The notes under the pieces were generated by a model. That model was not told the DNA's origin and did no database searches. It saw nothing but the letters and a program-made list of their open reading frames with translations. A stretch of 40,781 nt of DNA from Candidatus Methanophagales archaeon (GTDB taxonomy: Archaea > Halobacteriota > Syntropharchaeia > Alkanophagales > Methanospirareceae), in the NCBI GenBank assembly GCA_030612835.1, contig JAUWND010000004.1:1-40781 (forward strand), written 5' to 3'. The translations under genes and the position numbers were made by a program. Shown here one piece after another: positions 14,401 through 21,962 of the stretch; the first letter of the stretch is position 1; each line of letters opens with the position of its first letter.

Positions 14401-17177
14401 ATATTCTGCGTTCCTGCACGCGATGGCTGTGGCGCGATCAGAATGTTACCGAGCGAAATCTTTGGTATCATGATGTACTTACCCGATTCATTTTCATAGA
14501 CCATGATCTCACCTGGTGGCGGACCCCAGCGCTCGATTACCTCCATCCTTTTCTGCTCCGGTAGTTCATTGAACAAGGCTAAATATTCATCTTCCGGTAC
14601 AAGCGCTACGTCACAGTTCTCTGCCACGTATTTTATCTGATCCGGCACCCAGATCCCGATATTTCTACCCTGTGTCAGCACCAAATCCAGCAGTTCCTTG
14701 TCTGTCGGGATTTCATCGCCGAGTGCATAGCCACGGTCATCCATAGCATGAAGAATATTCACGATGCTTGGCGCAACGTCGAGGTTTGCCGCAACCAGAC
14801 AGCTATCATTGCCCACCGAATGGTGATAATATATAATTGCAACTTTTCTCTCGCTGTTATTCGTATATTGTAAATTGCTCCATGATAGTGCCCGATCCAC
14901 AGCCCAGTCTACCTGGCTATCAATAGGTTGTAATAGCGATACCTCGTATGTCTCATTGTACACTCTGCCACCGACAACAATAAACTCTATCTCGCCTGCA
15001 ATTTCCATTACCGGAATCTGCATATTGAAATAAGGACCTTTGCCGGTGGTGCCAGTCTCCCACGCCTCTATGGTTGAATACAATTCAACGCATTTCATTA
15101 CCGGGACGTCTAAGAGTTCGAGATATTCACGCTGTTTTACCATCACTGTTAGCGGGCCCATACCCAACCCAAGGTCTATCATGACGTCAACTACCGATTC
15201 ACCGTCATCCATAAAGATCTTAGAGATATTTCCTTCAAATAACAGATATGGCGGATACGCAGCGATTACATTCGCGCCTCGCGCCTCTGTTTCTCTGATG
15301 AACTTATCTACTACGCCTATCTCACCGGTACCATATCGTTCCTTCCAGAATACGAGCCCTAGCGTCTGATTATTGGGATTGTAAACGTGATGATGACCTG
15401 TATCGTTTTTATACCAATCAAGATACTCGCTCAAACCCTCAAAGATTCGATCTGTATCAGGATGGTAGATTCCCTCGCCAGGGATGGTGCTCGGTTCTTC
15501 AATTGCACCATCTAAGCCACAGAACTCGATACCAAGATAAATCAAGAGTCGTTCCATATTCCTGATGTCGCGGCTGCCCCAGTATTGTCCGATGTATGGA
15601 TGCTCTGTAAGGTTGATATTACCAAATTCCGCATCGGTGCATATTACAGATACATTGTGCTCTTTTGCTGCTTCGAGTATTGGCACAACTACGTTCTGTA
15701 TCGGTTCTGTGTACAACCGGGATGCAAATATCACGTCATACGTTGTTAGATTCAGGTCCAAAGGGACATTATAATTACTATACACACTTACATTCAGACC
15801 GATATTCTCCGCTGCACGTTTGATCAAAAAGATGTCGCCATCCGCTATCGAGAAAAACGCCATCTTTGGCTCTTTATTTACGCTTTTGTTTACTCTTGAG
15901 AGTGCGCCCTCACCATCATAGGAGTATAGAGATACCGTCACCCCCTCTGATGGAGATGCAACACCACCCATGCCAACCGATAGAATAGTCCCATTAACGA
16001 TACCACTGCCTACCAAGCCATTGTATTCATAAAGCACTTTGCGCTGTGATAGTGCCGCTATCAATTCGGCATCTTCTGTGGTACTGAGGAGACGCTCACC
16101 CGCGGAATAATGCGCACCTTCTCGGACTCCAACTGTAAAGGTGACTGTCTTGTTGATACCTTGCATGCCTGGAGCCATAGAAGGGATGTACTTGTGCGCG
16201 ATGAAGCTGTAATTCCCAGCCGGAAGATTAGTGAACTCAAAGAACCCGTTCTCGTCAGTTATGACTTTTGATGATTCTATACACTCAAGCGAGACACCCA
16301 CAACATCTTCAAGCGAGCCATTGCCCGCGTAGGCGGTAATAGCAACCGAGGTATTGGCAATCCCTAAGTATGGTCCACCCATGTGAATAAGCGCAGTTCC
16401 CGTTATCATTCCCTTGCCCCCTAAGCCGTTATTTGGGTAGCTTGCATTCTGTGCTCTGGCTGCATCTACACCCGCTTCATCGCTGGGTTCCAGTCTCACC
16501 ACAACATCATCGTTTTTATTGCCCTCAAAAAGCTCTAAAGTAACGTTACCGACCGCATAACTCATTACACCCATAGGATTCTCTCCTGCTGCATACCCGG
16601 AGAGTGTATAATTACCGGGGGGAAGGCTCTTGAACCTGAAGTAGCCGCCCTCGCAGGTTGTTGTCGTAGGGGCTGATTCCTGATAGGCATAATTTTCCAA
16701 ACTGTCCTCATAACCGGTGATAAGAACGGTTATACCAGGAATGCCCACATAATTTGGACCCATTAAGATTCTAGCGTTCCCTCTGATAGACCCGGTCCCG
16801 GAGAGAGCAGAAGAGTTGTAAGAACCAGTAACGTTCTTGGCAGCGTTTAATGTTGCCTCAGTGGCCTGATCCACGCTTGCATTGATTGTCACACACTCGA
16901 TATGCTCGCCCTCGCCAAGTGTAACTGTAACAGTGCCAAGGGCATTGCCCCTTCCACTTTCTATATACGCAGTGAGTGTATAGGTGCCAGCAGAGAGATT
17001 GACGAAACAAAACGCTCCATCAGCACCTGTCTGCGTGCTGGTGGAAAGGGACGTAACTAAGTCCACTTCCGACTGTGCCTGTGCAACCGCTAAAGGCACA
17101 AATATTTGTGCCACGAACAACACCAGTATAAACAATACGACTAACCGCCTGCTATTCTTCTCCATCATTTTTGCCAC
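11478..17177 (-). CDS. Secreted, membrane-anchored CobN/HmuS-like chelatase with Cna-B-like domains, long paralogue
   Basis: This protein has 1899 residues. Signal peptide 1-34 (ends LAVAQAQ). Residues about 40-430 are beta-sandwich units of the carboxypeptidase-regulatory/Cna-B kind (repeated DENGFFEFTNLPAGNYSF-like motif). The CobN core starts near 437 (AFFSIADGD) and keeps GRHGTQEWLPGK at 961-972 (H963, E967), the most conserved CobN/ChlH motif. A further ~118-residue Cna-B-like insert (about 1185-1303) splits the core. The end has VTCCHHTCGNP (about 1763), a Gly-rich and Glu/Thr linker, and a membrane helix with a KRRRR tail. Possible starts are GTG 17177 and ATG 17168 or 17165; a TATA box 28 bases upstream of the GTG suggests a leaderless message. 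It probably inserts or removes a metal in a tetrapyrrole at the cell surface, by analogy with bacterial HmuS. Confidence 0.87.
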   Translation of the reverse strand: MAKMMEKNSRRLVVLFILVLFVAQIFVPLAVAQAQSEVDLVTSLSTSTQTGADGAFCFVNLSAGTYTLTAYIESGRGNALGTVTVTLGEGEHIECVTINASVDQATEATLNAAKNVTGSYNSSALSGTGSIRGNARILMGPNYVGIPGITVLITGYEDSLENYAYQESAPTTTTCEGGYFRFKSLPPGNYTLSGYAAGENPMGVMSYAVGNVTLELFEGNKNDDVVVRLEPSDEAGVDAARAQNASYPNNGLGGKGMITGTALIHMGGPYLGIANTSVAITAYAGNGSLEDVVGVSLECIESSKVITDENGFFEFTNLPAGNYSFIAHKYIPSMAPGMQGINKTVTFTVGVREGAHYSAGERLLSTTEDAELIAALSQRKVLYEYNGLVGSGIVNGTILSVGMGGVASPSEGVTVSLYSYDGEGALSRVNKSVNKEPKMAFFSIADGDIFLIKRAAENIGLNVSVYSNYNVPLDLNLTTYDVIFASRLYTEPIQNVVVPILEAAKEHNVSVICTDAEFGNINLTEHPYIGQYWGSRDIRNMERLLIYLGIEFCGLDGAIEEPSTIPGEGIYHPDTDRIFEGLSEYLDWYKNDTGHHHVYNPNNQTLGLVFWKERYGTGEIGVVDKFIRETEARGANVIAAYPPYLLFEGNISKIFMDDGESVVDVMIDLGLGMGPLTVMVKQREYLELLDVPVMKCVELYSTIEAWETGTTGKGPYFNMQIPVMEIAGEIEFIVVGGRVYNETYEVSLLQPIDSQVDWAVDRALSWSNLQYTNNSERKVAIIYYHHSVGNDSCLVAANLDVAPSIVNILHAMDDRGYALGDEIPTDKELLDLVLTQGRNIGIWVPDQIKYVAENCDVALVPEDEYLALFNELPEQKRMEVIERWGPPPGEIMVYENESGKYIMIPKISLGNILIAPQPSRAGTQNMTALYHDKSVPPTHQYIAFYYWLSHDYGADAIVSVGRHGTQEWLPGKGVGLSVEECWPAILIHDLPVVYHYEVEGIGEGVIAKRRGNAVMIDHLTPVIVAAGLYGNLSNLEQTIPLYEREENGTLRNKYKEQILEMCRDLNLDHDLGVDQDEIAAGNETAFDEFLDEMHDYLLEIKREYMPYGLHIMGKPLSNDSIVDMTKSLLGYEFRDYIESMNISVNQTRMLLEAVIINGTSPKEAQEKVLGRSENVTESVSENRTTLTRTTTDENGNYTFSNLAAGNYTITVLTYISGMSCWFIGAINTSVDDGEHLNEIEVWLTFGDETTANDILNMTDDPDSIAGTSSISGVVLAQGRYGVTPMTNATVIISRQDASDDAIAEATPLTNFLKLAVVYAENLRECMIEIPRTLDALEGQYIPPGPSNDPIRNPNVLPTGRNFYGFDPNIVPTEPAWEVGKELIDQLLSKYYNGTDASYPRKIGFVMFSFNTMKDLGVLESELFYLLGVEPVWDRNKNVIDVRLIPIEDLGRPRIDAVVTMSGIYRENWPHQIELINKAVRLASESDDSPYHRNYVNESTQSTYQWLIEHNYTKSQARELSLTRIFGPPDGVWGVGGFIAAIEGSGTWENESTLADLYIRNMGNVYGDTIWGEQHVDLFKQNLNGTEVALFGWASHSHSVLGIDHTFEFFGGLSMAVREITGKAPDMYISNLKDQNGAKLEPLSHVILRDLRSMYFNPYWIEGMMGHDYAGARAITEIMANLWGWDVTCPDVITEEMWNEMYSIYVQDKYDLGLQDWFDENNPWAQQSITARMLEAIRKGYWDPSEDVKTNLAEIYQKSVEEYGVTCCHHTCGNPLFQDYQQGIVSASATEQSTEQSTYYSGGGGGSRRSTETETGEETETESDKGVINATETTGVSKTGEELKKLPEVASEKRGKVMKEDKLVESSAFAVSGAPLMGIIAVIVVLVLIGSGLGYKRRRR

Positions 17178-17200
17178 AGAGAAGGTAGTATCAGAAACGG

Positions 17201-17208
17201 TATATAAA
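17201..17208 (-). promoter_or_regulatory. TATA box of the CobN-like pair
   Basis: The minus strand reads GAAAGTTTTATATACCG. TTTATATA is centred 27-28 bases before the GTG at 17177, the distance expected between an archaeal TATA box and the transcript start, so the mRNA may begin at or next to the start codon. The two CobN-like genes can therefore be transcribed apart from the upstream channel genes. Confidence 0.6.
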
Positions 17209-17234
17209 ACTTTCTATTTCTCATTTTGGGATAA

Positions 17235-17246
17235 GAGTTATAACTC
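17235..17246. promoter_or_regulatory. Perfect 12-base palindrome upstream of the CobN-like promoter
   Basis: GAGTTATAACTC is a perfect dyad about 30 bases upstream of the TATA box. A second perfect dyad, GAGAAGACTTCTC, lies at 17264-17276. The position upstream of TATA/BRE fits an activator site; the second could be a terminator stem after the DUF2149 gene. The regulator is unknown. Confidence 0.4.
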
Positions 17247-17321
17247 AAATGGATAAGAAAGCTGAGAAGACTTCTCTAGTCTCATAATACTATGGAGGGA
17301 GATGAAAAAGAAAAAGTGTTT

Positions 17322-17657
17322 TTACGTCCCATTTTCTGGCACATATATCACCTCTCCCGTTTCTAACCGGTACGCAATCCCCAATTTATGACCTTGACCA
17401 CCAGCCAATTCTTCTGTCATGTTCATCACCTTTATCTCCAGCCCTTTTTTGATAATCACCTGCATGTTCTCTTTTCCAGGATTCTTCACGATTGTTATGT
17501 CCGCAGTGGGGTTCAAGAGTTCAGGCACACTCGCCGAAAATACCAGTGCAATAAGTAGTGCAACTGCAAAGACCATTGCAGCGTCAAACAGGTTCGCCAC
17601 CCCACCCAGCGGGTCCTCCTCTTCATCCAGAATTAACCGCCTTCTCCGCCTTCTCAT
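17322..17657 (-). CDS. DUF2149 protein, ExbD/HmuV-like partner of the proton channel
   Basis: This protein has 111 residues. A basic N-terminus (MRRRRRRLILDEEEDPLGGV) is followed by one membrane segment (ANLFDAAMVFAVALLIALVF) and a small outward domain of about 65 residues. The DPLGGVANLFDAAMVFA pattern is the DUF2149 signature. The topology (cytoplasmic basic tail, one helix, external domain) equals that of ExbD/TolR, the partners of ExbB/TolQ. An acidic-then-Asp/Ala-rich entry to the helix could contribute to proton passage. It starts 1 base after the ExbB-like gene ends. DUF2149 genes are known to sit beside CobN-like and MotA/TolQ/ExbB genes, as here. The external domain may touch the CobN-like proteins (inference). 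Confidence 0.82.
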   Translation of the reverse strand: MRRRRRRLILDEEEDPLGGVANLFDAAMVFAVALLIALVFSASVPELLNPTADITIVKNPGKENMQVIIKKGLEIKVMNMTEELAGGQGHKLGIAYRLETGEVIYVPENGT

Positions 17658-17658
17658 T

Positions 17659-18276
17659 TTATCTTAATACCTCCACTACGTATTCCATATCACTCAAATC
17701 CTGTGTGTACCACCGCTTCTTGACTACTACGATTGCGTACGCGATACCACCTGTGAGGAGCCCGAGGACAGTTGTGCTGAACGCAACAACCATATTAGTT
17801 GCAAGCTGCTGGATATCTCCTGTGGTGAGCCCCATTAGTGCAGGCCCTAAGGGTATCAATGTACCCATTAATCCAAACATAGGCCCCAACTTTGCAACTA
17901 ATCTCGCCTTTTCCAGCTCTTTTGTTATCCTTAGCTCATAGTCCTGAAGCAACTTCTCCGCTTCGACCGAAAATTTAGTCTCCCGTAGTGACTCCACAAG
18001 ATCGGCAATGAAATCTTTTAGAAGGTCATTGGAGCCACTGGCATTCAGAACATCAGCCGCTTTATTATACTCCTGCTTCTGTATATGTTCATGTGCATTT
18101 CTGCATCCTGCCTTTAGCTTGGCCATATCCCTGCTCCTCGATGCGTATTCTGATAAAAATTGGCCTACTGAAATAAGTGCCCATGCCACCAGACCAAGCA
18201 GTATAATAATTACGGGGTAGAGCAGCGAATTCGAGATCATAAACATAGCCCCGATTATGCCACTAGATGCGTCCAT
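17659..18276 (-). CDS. MotA/TolQ/ExbB-type proton channel protein
   Basis: This protein has 205 residues and three membrane helices: about 17-38 (LYPVIIILLGLVAWALISVG), and two near the C-terminus, about 127-150 and 160-188. The block KLGPMFGLMGTLIPLGPALM then FSTTVLGLLTGGIAYAIVVV is the conserved ExbB/TolQ core with the channel-lining threonines. A cytoplasmic helical loop (about 40-125) connects helix 1 and 2, as in the family. The start has a strong ribosome site (AAAGGAGG) located inside the end of the DUF2162 gene, which it overlaps by 22 bases. Together with the DUF2149 protein it would form a proton-driven motor, here coupled to surface CobN-like proteins rather than to TonB. Confidence 0.9.
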   Translation of the reverse strand: MDASSGIIGAMFMISNSLLYPVIIILLGLVAWALISVGQFLSEYASRSRDMAKLKAGCRNAHEHIQKQEYNKAADVLNASGSNDLLKDFIADLVESLRETKFSVEAEKLLQDYELRITKELEKARLVAKLGPMFGLMGTLIPLGPALMGLTTGDIQQLATNMVVAFSTTVLGLLTGGIAYAIVVVKKRWYTQDLSDMEYVVEVLR

Positions 18277-19013
18277 TTTTTGCCTCCTTTATTTCTCTTC
18301 ACTCTTTTGTGCCTATCTATCAAAAAACCAACCCCTATAAGAGATGCCATCAATATGAATGAACGAAATATCATAGGATAATCTACGGAAAACTCCGGGT
18401 AGGGTATGCTTTTAGCCTGAATGTACGCAGGGATTATTAAAGGTGATAATAGGTAAAATAGACCGAATAAGATCATAACCGAGCCAAGTGTGGATGGATT
18501 TTTGATTCTTAAAACACCTGCGACCGAAGAAACCGTAAATGCGAATACGCATACACCGAAGAAGAAAATTGCACCTACAATGACTCCTATCCCTAAGTTG
18601 TTGATACTGGTGAGTTGAGAGAGCATCAAACAAGCAAGAAATGTTGCTGTTAAACATACAGGGCATGGAATAGAGAGCCATAGGAACGTCTTCCGCGAAA
18701 GGTCATTCGCACGAGAAAGCCATTCTCGCTTCGTTTTTATACCGAAATAGACGAGCCCTATTGCGATAATAAGGTGCATTATAACACCGGTTGCAAGGAT
18801 ATTCTGCGTTATATCAGGCGCGATAATACCTACCAAATAGCTAAGGATGATAGAAGCGCAAAAATAAATAAACGCTATGTAAACCACTTCCTTCCGCTTT
18901 AGGTTGGCGAAACCGCATCCTAAGCCGGTTTTTAATGCTAAGATTGCTACACCCGTGAGCACACCTAATGCAATGATAATATTTTGCTCGGTCATATAAT
19001 AATTACTTTTCAC
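18255..19013 (-). CDS. DUF2162 putative transporter (HmuT-like)
   Basis: This protein has 252 residues and about seven hydrophobic helices. It carries GLGCGFANL in the first loop and a conserved SIPCPVCLTATF motif near residues 113-124, a C-x-x-C pair at a membrane border that could bind a metal or be redox active. This pattern and the neighbourhood (ExbB-like plus DUF2149 plus CobN-like) match the DUF2162 family of predicted transporters. The GTG at 19013 is preceded by GGATGGATGA; an internal ATG six codons later lacks a ribosome site, so the GTG is preferred. It is the first gene of the block, and the 400-base upstream region should hold its promoter. It may move a metal ion, haem fragment or corrinoid (inference). 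Confidence 0.78.
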   Translation of the reverse strand: MKSNYYMTEQNIIIALGVLTGVAILALKTGLGCGFANLKRKEVVYIAFIYFCASIILSYLVGIIAPDITQNILATGVIMHLIIAIGLVYFGIKTKREWLSRANDLSRKTFLWLSIPCPVCLTATFLACLMLSQLTSINNLGIGVIVGAIFFFGVCVFAFTVSSVAGVLRIKNPSTLGSVMILFGLFYLLSPLIIPAYIQAKSIPYPEFSVDYPMIFRSFILMASLIGVGFLIDRHKRVKRNKGGKKWTHLVA

Positions 19014-19147
19014 TCATCCATCCTATACCCAGAACTTTCATCTTTTTCTTTACGCCCCTTTCTAATGAAGAAAAATACACCCTTAAATATCCCTCTGTTT
19101 GGGTAATAGCTATAATCCAAATAGGTATAATTTCGTATATGTGTGGC

Positions 19148-19266
19148 TTGACATTGTCACATTTCATTTAAAATCGGTTCGGGTTGTGATGGAGATAAAA
19201 TGACATATCTCCACTCTATATCCTCTGCGCTCTCTGTGAACTCTGCGGTTAATCTGACAATGTCAA
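19148..19266. repeat. Element with perfect 12-base inverted ends
   Basis: TTGACATTGTCA at 19148-19159 is the exact inverse of TGACAATGTCAA at 19255-19266. Inside is an 8-base stem (TGGAGATA / TATCTCCA, 19190-19213) and a stretch whose complement, GATTAACCGCAGAGTTCACA, recurs at about 21963. Confidence 0.6.
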
Positions 19267-19286
19267 GGTATAACTGATCTAAAAAA

Positions 19287-19401
19287 GTACAAGATTTTAC
19301 AAGACACTTTTTCTTTTTGCAAAAGAAAAATATACGTTCTTTTGGTAAAGCTTTTCTTTTTAAGAAAAGGTTTGTGGAAATCCGTGTAATCGTGTGGTTT
19401 T
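19287..19401. repeat. MITE-like copy of the GxxExxY-cassette end family
   Basis: The left end GTACAAGATTTTACAAGACAC and right end TCCGTGTAATCGTGTGGTTT are inverted relatives of the cassette ends. The middle contains two hairpins (CTTTTTGCAAAAG and CTTTTCTTTTTAAGAAAAG) and no gene. It lies just downstream of the Lrp gene. Confidence 0.55.
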
Positions 19402-19412
19402 AAAAGTTCTCG

Positions 19413-19898
19413 TCAACCCTCTTCGCATAAACACTCCAAAAGCGGGTCTTCCGGTTTATCCTTCATCGTTTGATACACTATGAACGTTTCCGTCCTCTCA
19501 ACAGCGCCAAATGATTGCATCAGCCTTAAGAATTCCGTCATCTCTTCCTTGTCCCGAAAAAGGAGTTCCAGAAAGAAATCAAACCTACCGAAGAGGAGCT
19601 GAATCTTTCTTACATTTCTACTGGCACTCAAGAACTCCACGAGTTCCGTCCTCAAATTCTCTTCCGGCTTCGCAATGAGGAGAACATAAGCCCTGAATGA
19701 GTATCCAAGCTTATCAGCATCTAAACACGCTGAAAATCGCTTTACTATACCCGCTTCTGATAGCTTCTTCAATCGCTCAAAAGCCACTTGTCTGCTTATC
19801 CCACATGCTCTGCCCAGCCCGGAATAAGAGTGTCTCCCGTTTTCAAGCAACGCCTTCAAAATACATTTGTCCTTCTTTTTCAACTTCGTTTCCATCAA
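19413..19898 (-). CDS. Lrp/AsnC family transcription regulator
   Basis: This protein has 161 residues. Residues about 8-60 form the helix-turn-helix (DKCILKALLENGRHSYSGLG then CGISRQVAFERLKKL); residues 68-150 form the alpha-beta RAM domain (FRAYVLLIAKPEE, GRFDFFLELLFRDKEEM, ETFIVYQTMKDKP) that usually binds an amino acid or other small ligand and drives oligomerisation. The gene is divergent from GTP-PEPCK with only 64 bases between start codons, so it probably controls that gene, itself, or both. A dyad that spans the TATA box lies in this gap. A repeat pair follows its 3' end. Confidence 0.9.
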   Translation of the reverse strand: MMETKLKKKDKCILKALLENGRHSYSGLGRACGISRQVAFERLKKLSEAGIVKRFSACLDADKLGYSFRAYVLLIAKPEENLRTELVEFLSASRNVRKIQLLFGRFDFFLELLFRDKEEMTEFLRLMQSFGAVERTETFIVYQTMKDKPEDPLLECLCEEG

Positions 19899-19913
19899 TT
19901 GTAAAAATAAAAT

Positions 19914-19939
19914 AAAGATATATTTATATATTGATCTTT
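19914..19939. promoter_or_regulatory. Divergent lrp/pckG promoter with dyad over the TATA box
   Basis: AAAGAT (19914) and ATCTTT (19934) are inverted and spaced by 14 bases that contain ATATTTATATAT, a TATA box for pckG about 39 bases before its ATG. Binding by the neighbouring Lrp-type protein would block or modulate transcription factor access. This is inferred from sequence symmetry and position only. Confidence 0.5.
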
Positions 19940-19962
19940 TTTATTTCTTTTGGTTTGAGAAG

Positions 19963-21885
19963 ATGAAAACGAAAGAGGAAAAGCGAAGTAGAGGGGTAGA
20001 AGATAAAAGAACAATGGAGATGTTAAAAGCGAGGTTGGGAGAGGAAAATTACCAGAAACTTATCAAGATATATAATCCTGAACTCCATCAATTTGTTGCT
20101 AAGTATATAGAGCTTTGCAATCCTGACAAGATTTTTGTATGCTCTGATTTACCGGAAGATCTCCAGTACATCCGACGAGAGACGATAAGAGCCGGTGAGG
20201 AGGAGGAACTTGCTATGGATGGGCATACAGTCCATTTTGACGGCTATTACGACCAGGCAAGGGATAAGGCGAATTCTAAGTTCCTTTTACCGCTGGATGT
20301 TGAGTTAGGACCTAATATGAATGCAATGGACCGAGAGGAGGGGCTCAAAGAGATTCACCCGATTATGAAAGACATAATGCAGGGGCACCAGTTGTACGTG
20401 CGATTCTTTTGTTTAGGACCACACAATTCACAATTCGCCATACCCGCAGTTCAACTTACCGATTCCGGTTATGTTGCGCATTCGGAGGATCTGTTATATA
20501 GACAAGGATACGATGAGTTCGTAAGATTGGGACGATCAGCACGGTTTTTGAAGTTTGTGCATTCCGCAGGAGAGCTGGACGAGAGGAAGACCTCAAAGAA
20601 CATAGATAAACGCAGGGTTTATATTGATCTTGAAGACGAGACGGTATATAGCTTGAATACGCAGTACGGTGGCAATACAATAGGACTTAAAAAGTTAGCG
20701 ATGCGTCCTGCGATAACCCGAGCGTCAAAAGAAGGATGGCTGACCGAGCACATGTTCATTATGGGCGTGCATGGCCCTTCCGGACGGGTGACCTATTTTA
20801 CCGGTGCGTTTCCTTCGCTCTGCGGTAAGACCTCTACCGCCATGCTACCTGGAGAGACTATTGTTGGTGATGACATAGCCTACCTCAGGAACATAGATGG
20901 CGTAATACACGCGGTCAACCCGGAGAATGGCATATTTGGGATAATACAGGGTGTAAACTCTGTGGACGATCCCCAGATTTGGAATGCGCTCCACAGCCCG
21001 GGCGAGGTTATATTCTCTAATGTGCTGATCACAGAAGATAAAGGCGTTCACTGGATAGGTAAAGACGAAGAAGAGCCGGAAAGGGGGTTCCATCATTCGG
21101 GTGAATGGACGCCCGGAAAGAGAGATGAAGATGATAATTTGATTTCGCTTTCGCATCCAAATGCCCGATTCACGCTCGACATGCGACTATTAGAGAATGT
21201 TGACCCAGAACTCAATAATCCGGCAGGTGTTTTGGTAGGCGGGATAATATATGGCGGACGAGATTCTGACACAAAAGTGCCGGTTGAGGAATCCTTCGAT
21301 TGGGTGCATGGTGTTATCTCCATGGGTGCCGCACTGGAATCAGAAACTACCGCCGCCACTCTAGGAAAAGAAGGCGTTAGAAAAATCAATCCCATGTCTA
21401 ACCTGGATTTCCTTTCTATACCTATTGGTAGATATATAGAATGTCATCTGAATTTTGGCGCTAAATTGAATAATCCACCACCTATATTCTCGGTTAATTA
21501 TTTCCTGAGTGATGCGGAAGGGAATTTCACGAATGATAAAACCGATAAGGCAGTGTGGCTTAAATGGATGGAACTGCGTTCACATCACGAAGTAGAGGCG
21601 ATAAAAACGCCCACCGGATTTATACCAAGATACGAAGATCTTAAAAGGCTGTTCCAGGAAGTGCTTAAAAAGGACTATTCTGAAGAGGATTACAATAAGC
21701 AATTCTCTGTGCGCGTAGCGGAAAATTTGGCTAAGATCGAGCGAGTGAAGGAGTTCTACAAGACAAAAGTGTATGATACACCGCAGATAGTATTTGAGGT
21801 GCTGGAAGAGCAAAGGCAAAGATTAATCCAGGCGGGTGAGAAATATGGCGATCCTATATCGCCATTAAAACTAAAACTTTCTTAG
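19963..21885 (+). CDS. pckG: Phosphoenolpyruvate carboxykinase (GTP)
   Basis: This protein has about 640 residues, counted from ATG 19963 (MKTKEEK). The track start at 19867 would add a Phe-rich leader read from the promoter, so I reject it. It interconverts oxaloacetate plus GTP with phosphoenolpyruvate plus CO2 in gluconeogenesis. The kinase-specific P-loop is GAFPSLCGKTSTAML (C287, K289, T290), followed by GDDIAYLR for metal binding. The FIMGVHGPSGR strand and RFTLDMR also fit the GTP-dependent, thermococcal-like archaeal branch. The gene is the only one facing right of the lrp promoter. A second possible start is the MEM nearby (MEMLKARLGEE). Function is confident. Confidence 0.93.
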   Translation: MKTKEEKRSRGVEDKRTMEMLKARLGEENYQKLIKIYNPELHQFVAKYIELCNPDKIFVCSDLPEDLQYIRRETIRAGEEEELAMDGHTVHFDGYYDQARDKANSKFLLPLDVELGPNMNAMDREEGLKEIHPIMKDIMQGHQLYVRFFCLGPHNSQFAIPAVQLTDSGYVAHSEDLLYRQGYDEFVRLGRSARFLKFVHSAGELDERKTSKNIDKRRVYIDLEDETVYSLNTQYGGNTIGLKKLAMRPAITRASKEGWLTEHMFIMGVHGPSGRVTYFTGAFPSLCGKTSTAMLPGETIVGDDIAYLRNIDGVIHAVNPENGIFGIIQGVNSVDDPQIWNALHSPGEVIFSNVLITEDKGVHWIGKDEEEPERGFHHSGEWTPGKRDEDDNLISLSHPNARFTLDMRLLENVDPELNNPAGVLVGGIIYGGRDSDTKVPVEESFDWVHGVISMGAALESETTAATLGKEGVRKINPMSNLDFLSIPIGRYIECHLNFGAKLNNPPPIFSVNYFLSDAEGNFTNDKTDKAVWLKWMELRSHHEVEAIKTPTGFIPRYEDLKRLFQEVLKKDYSEEDYNKQFSVRVAENLAKIERVKEFYKTKVYDTPQIVFEVLEEQRQRLIQAGEKYGDPISPLKLKLS

Positions 21886-21962
21886 GGGAAGTATTGCCAT
21901 AAGGGAACCCACAGTAAATAATCTACCCCTAGGTATGCGTATTTATGTAAGTTGATAGTATT

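Larger units (their letters stand above)
19014..19412. other. Gap between the DUF2162 gene and the Lrp gene, filled with repeats
   Basis: No gene is seen. It holds TATA-like sequences for the DUF2162 gene (minus strand ACGAAATTATACC near 19120-19135), an element with 12-base inverted ends (19148-19266), and a paired inverted-repeat copy of the GxxExxY-end family (19287-19401). Confidence 0.5.

Noticed and set aside
19867-19962. Upstream extension of PEPCK (MSFFFNFVSINC...)
   Set aside because: The extension runs through the promoter and part of the divergent lrp gene and is A/T-driven Phe/Tyr/Ile coding; ATG 19963 fits the family.
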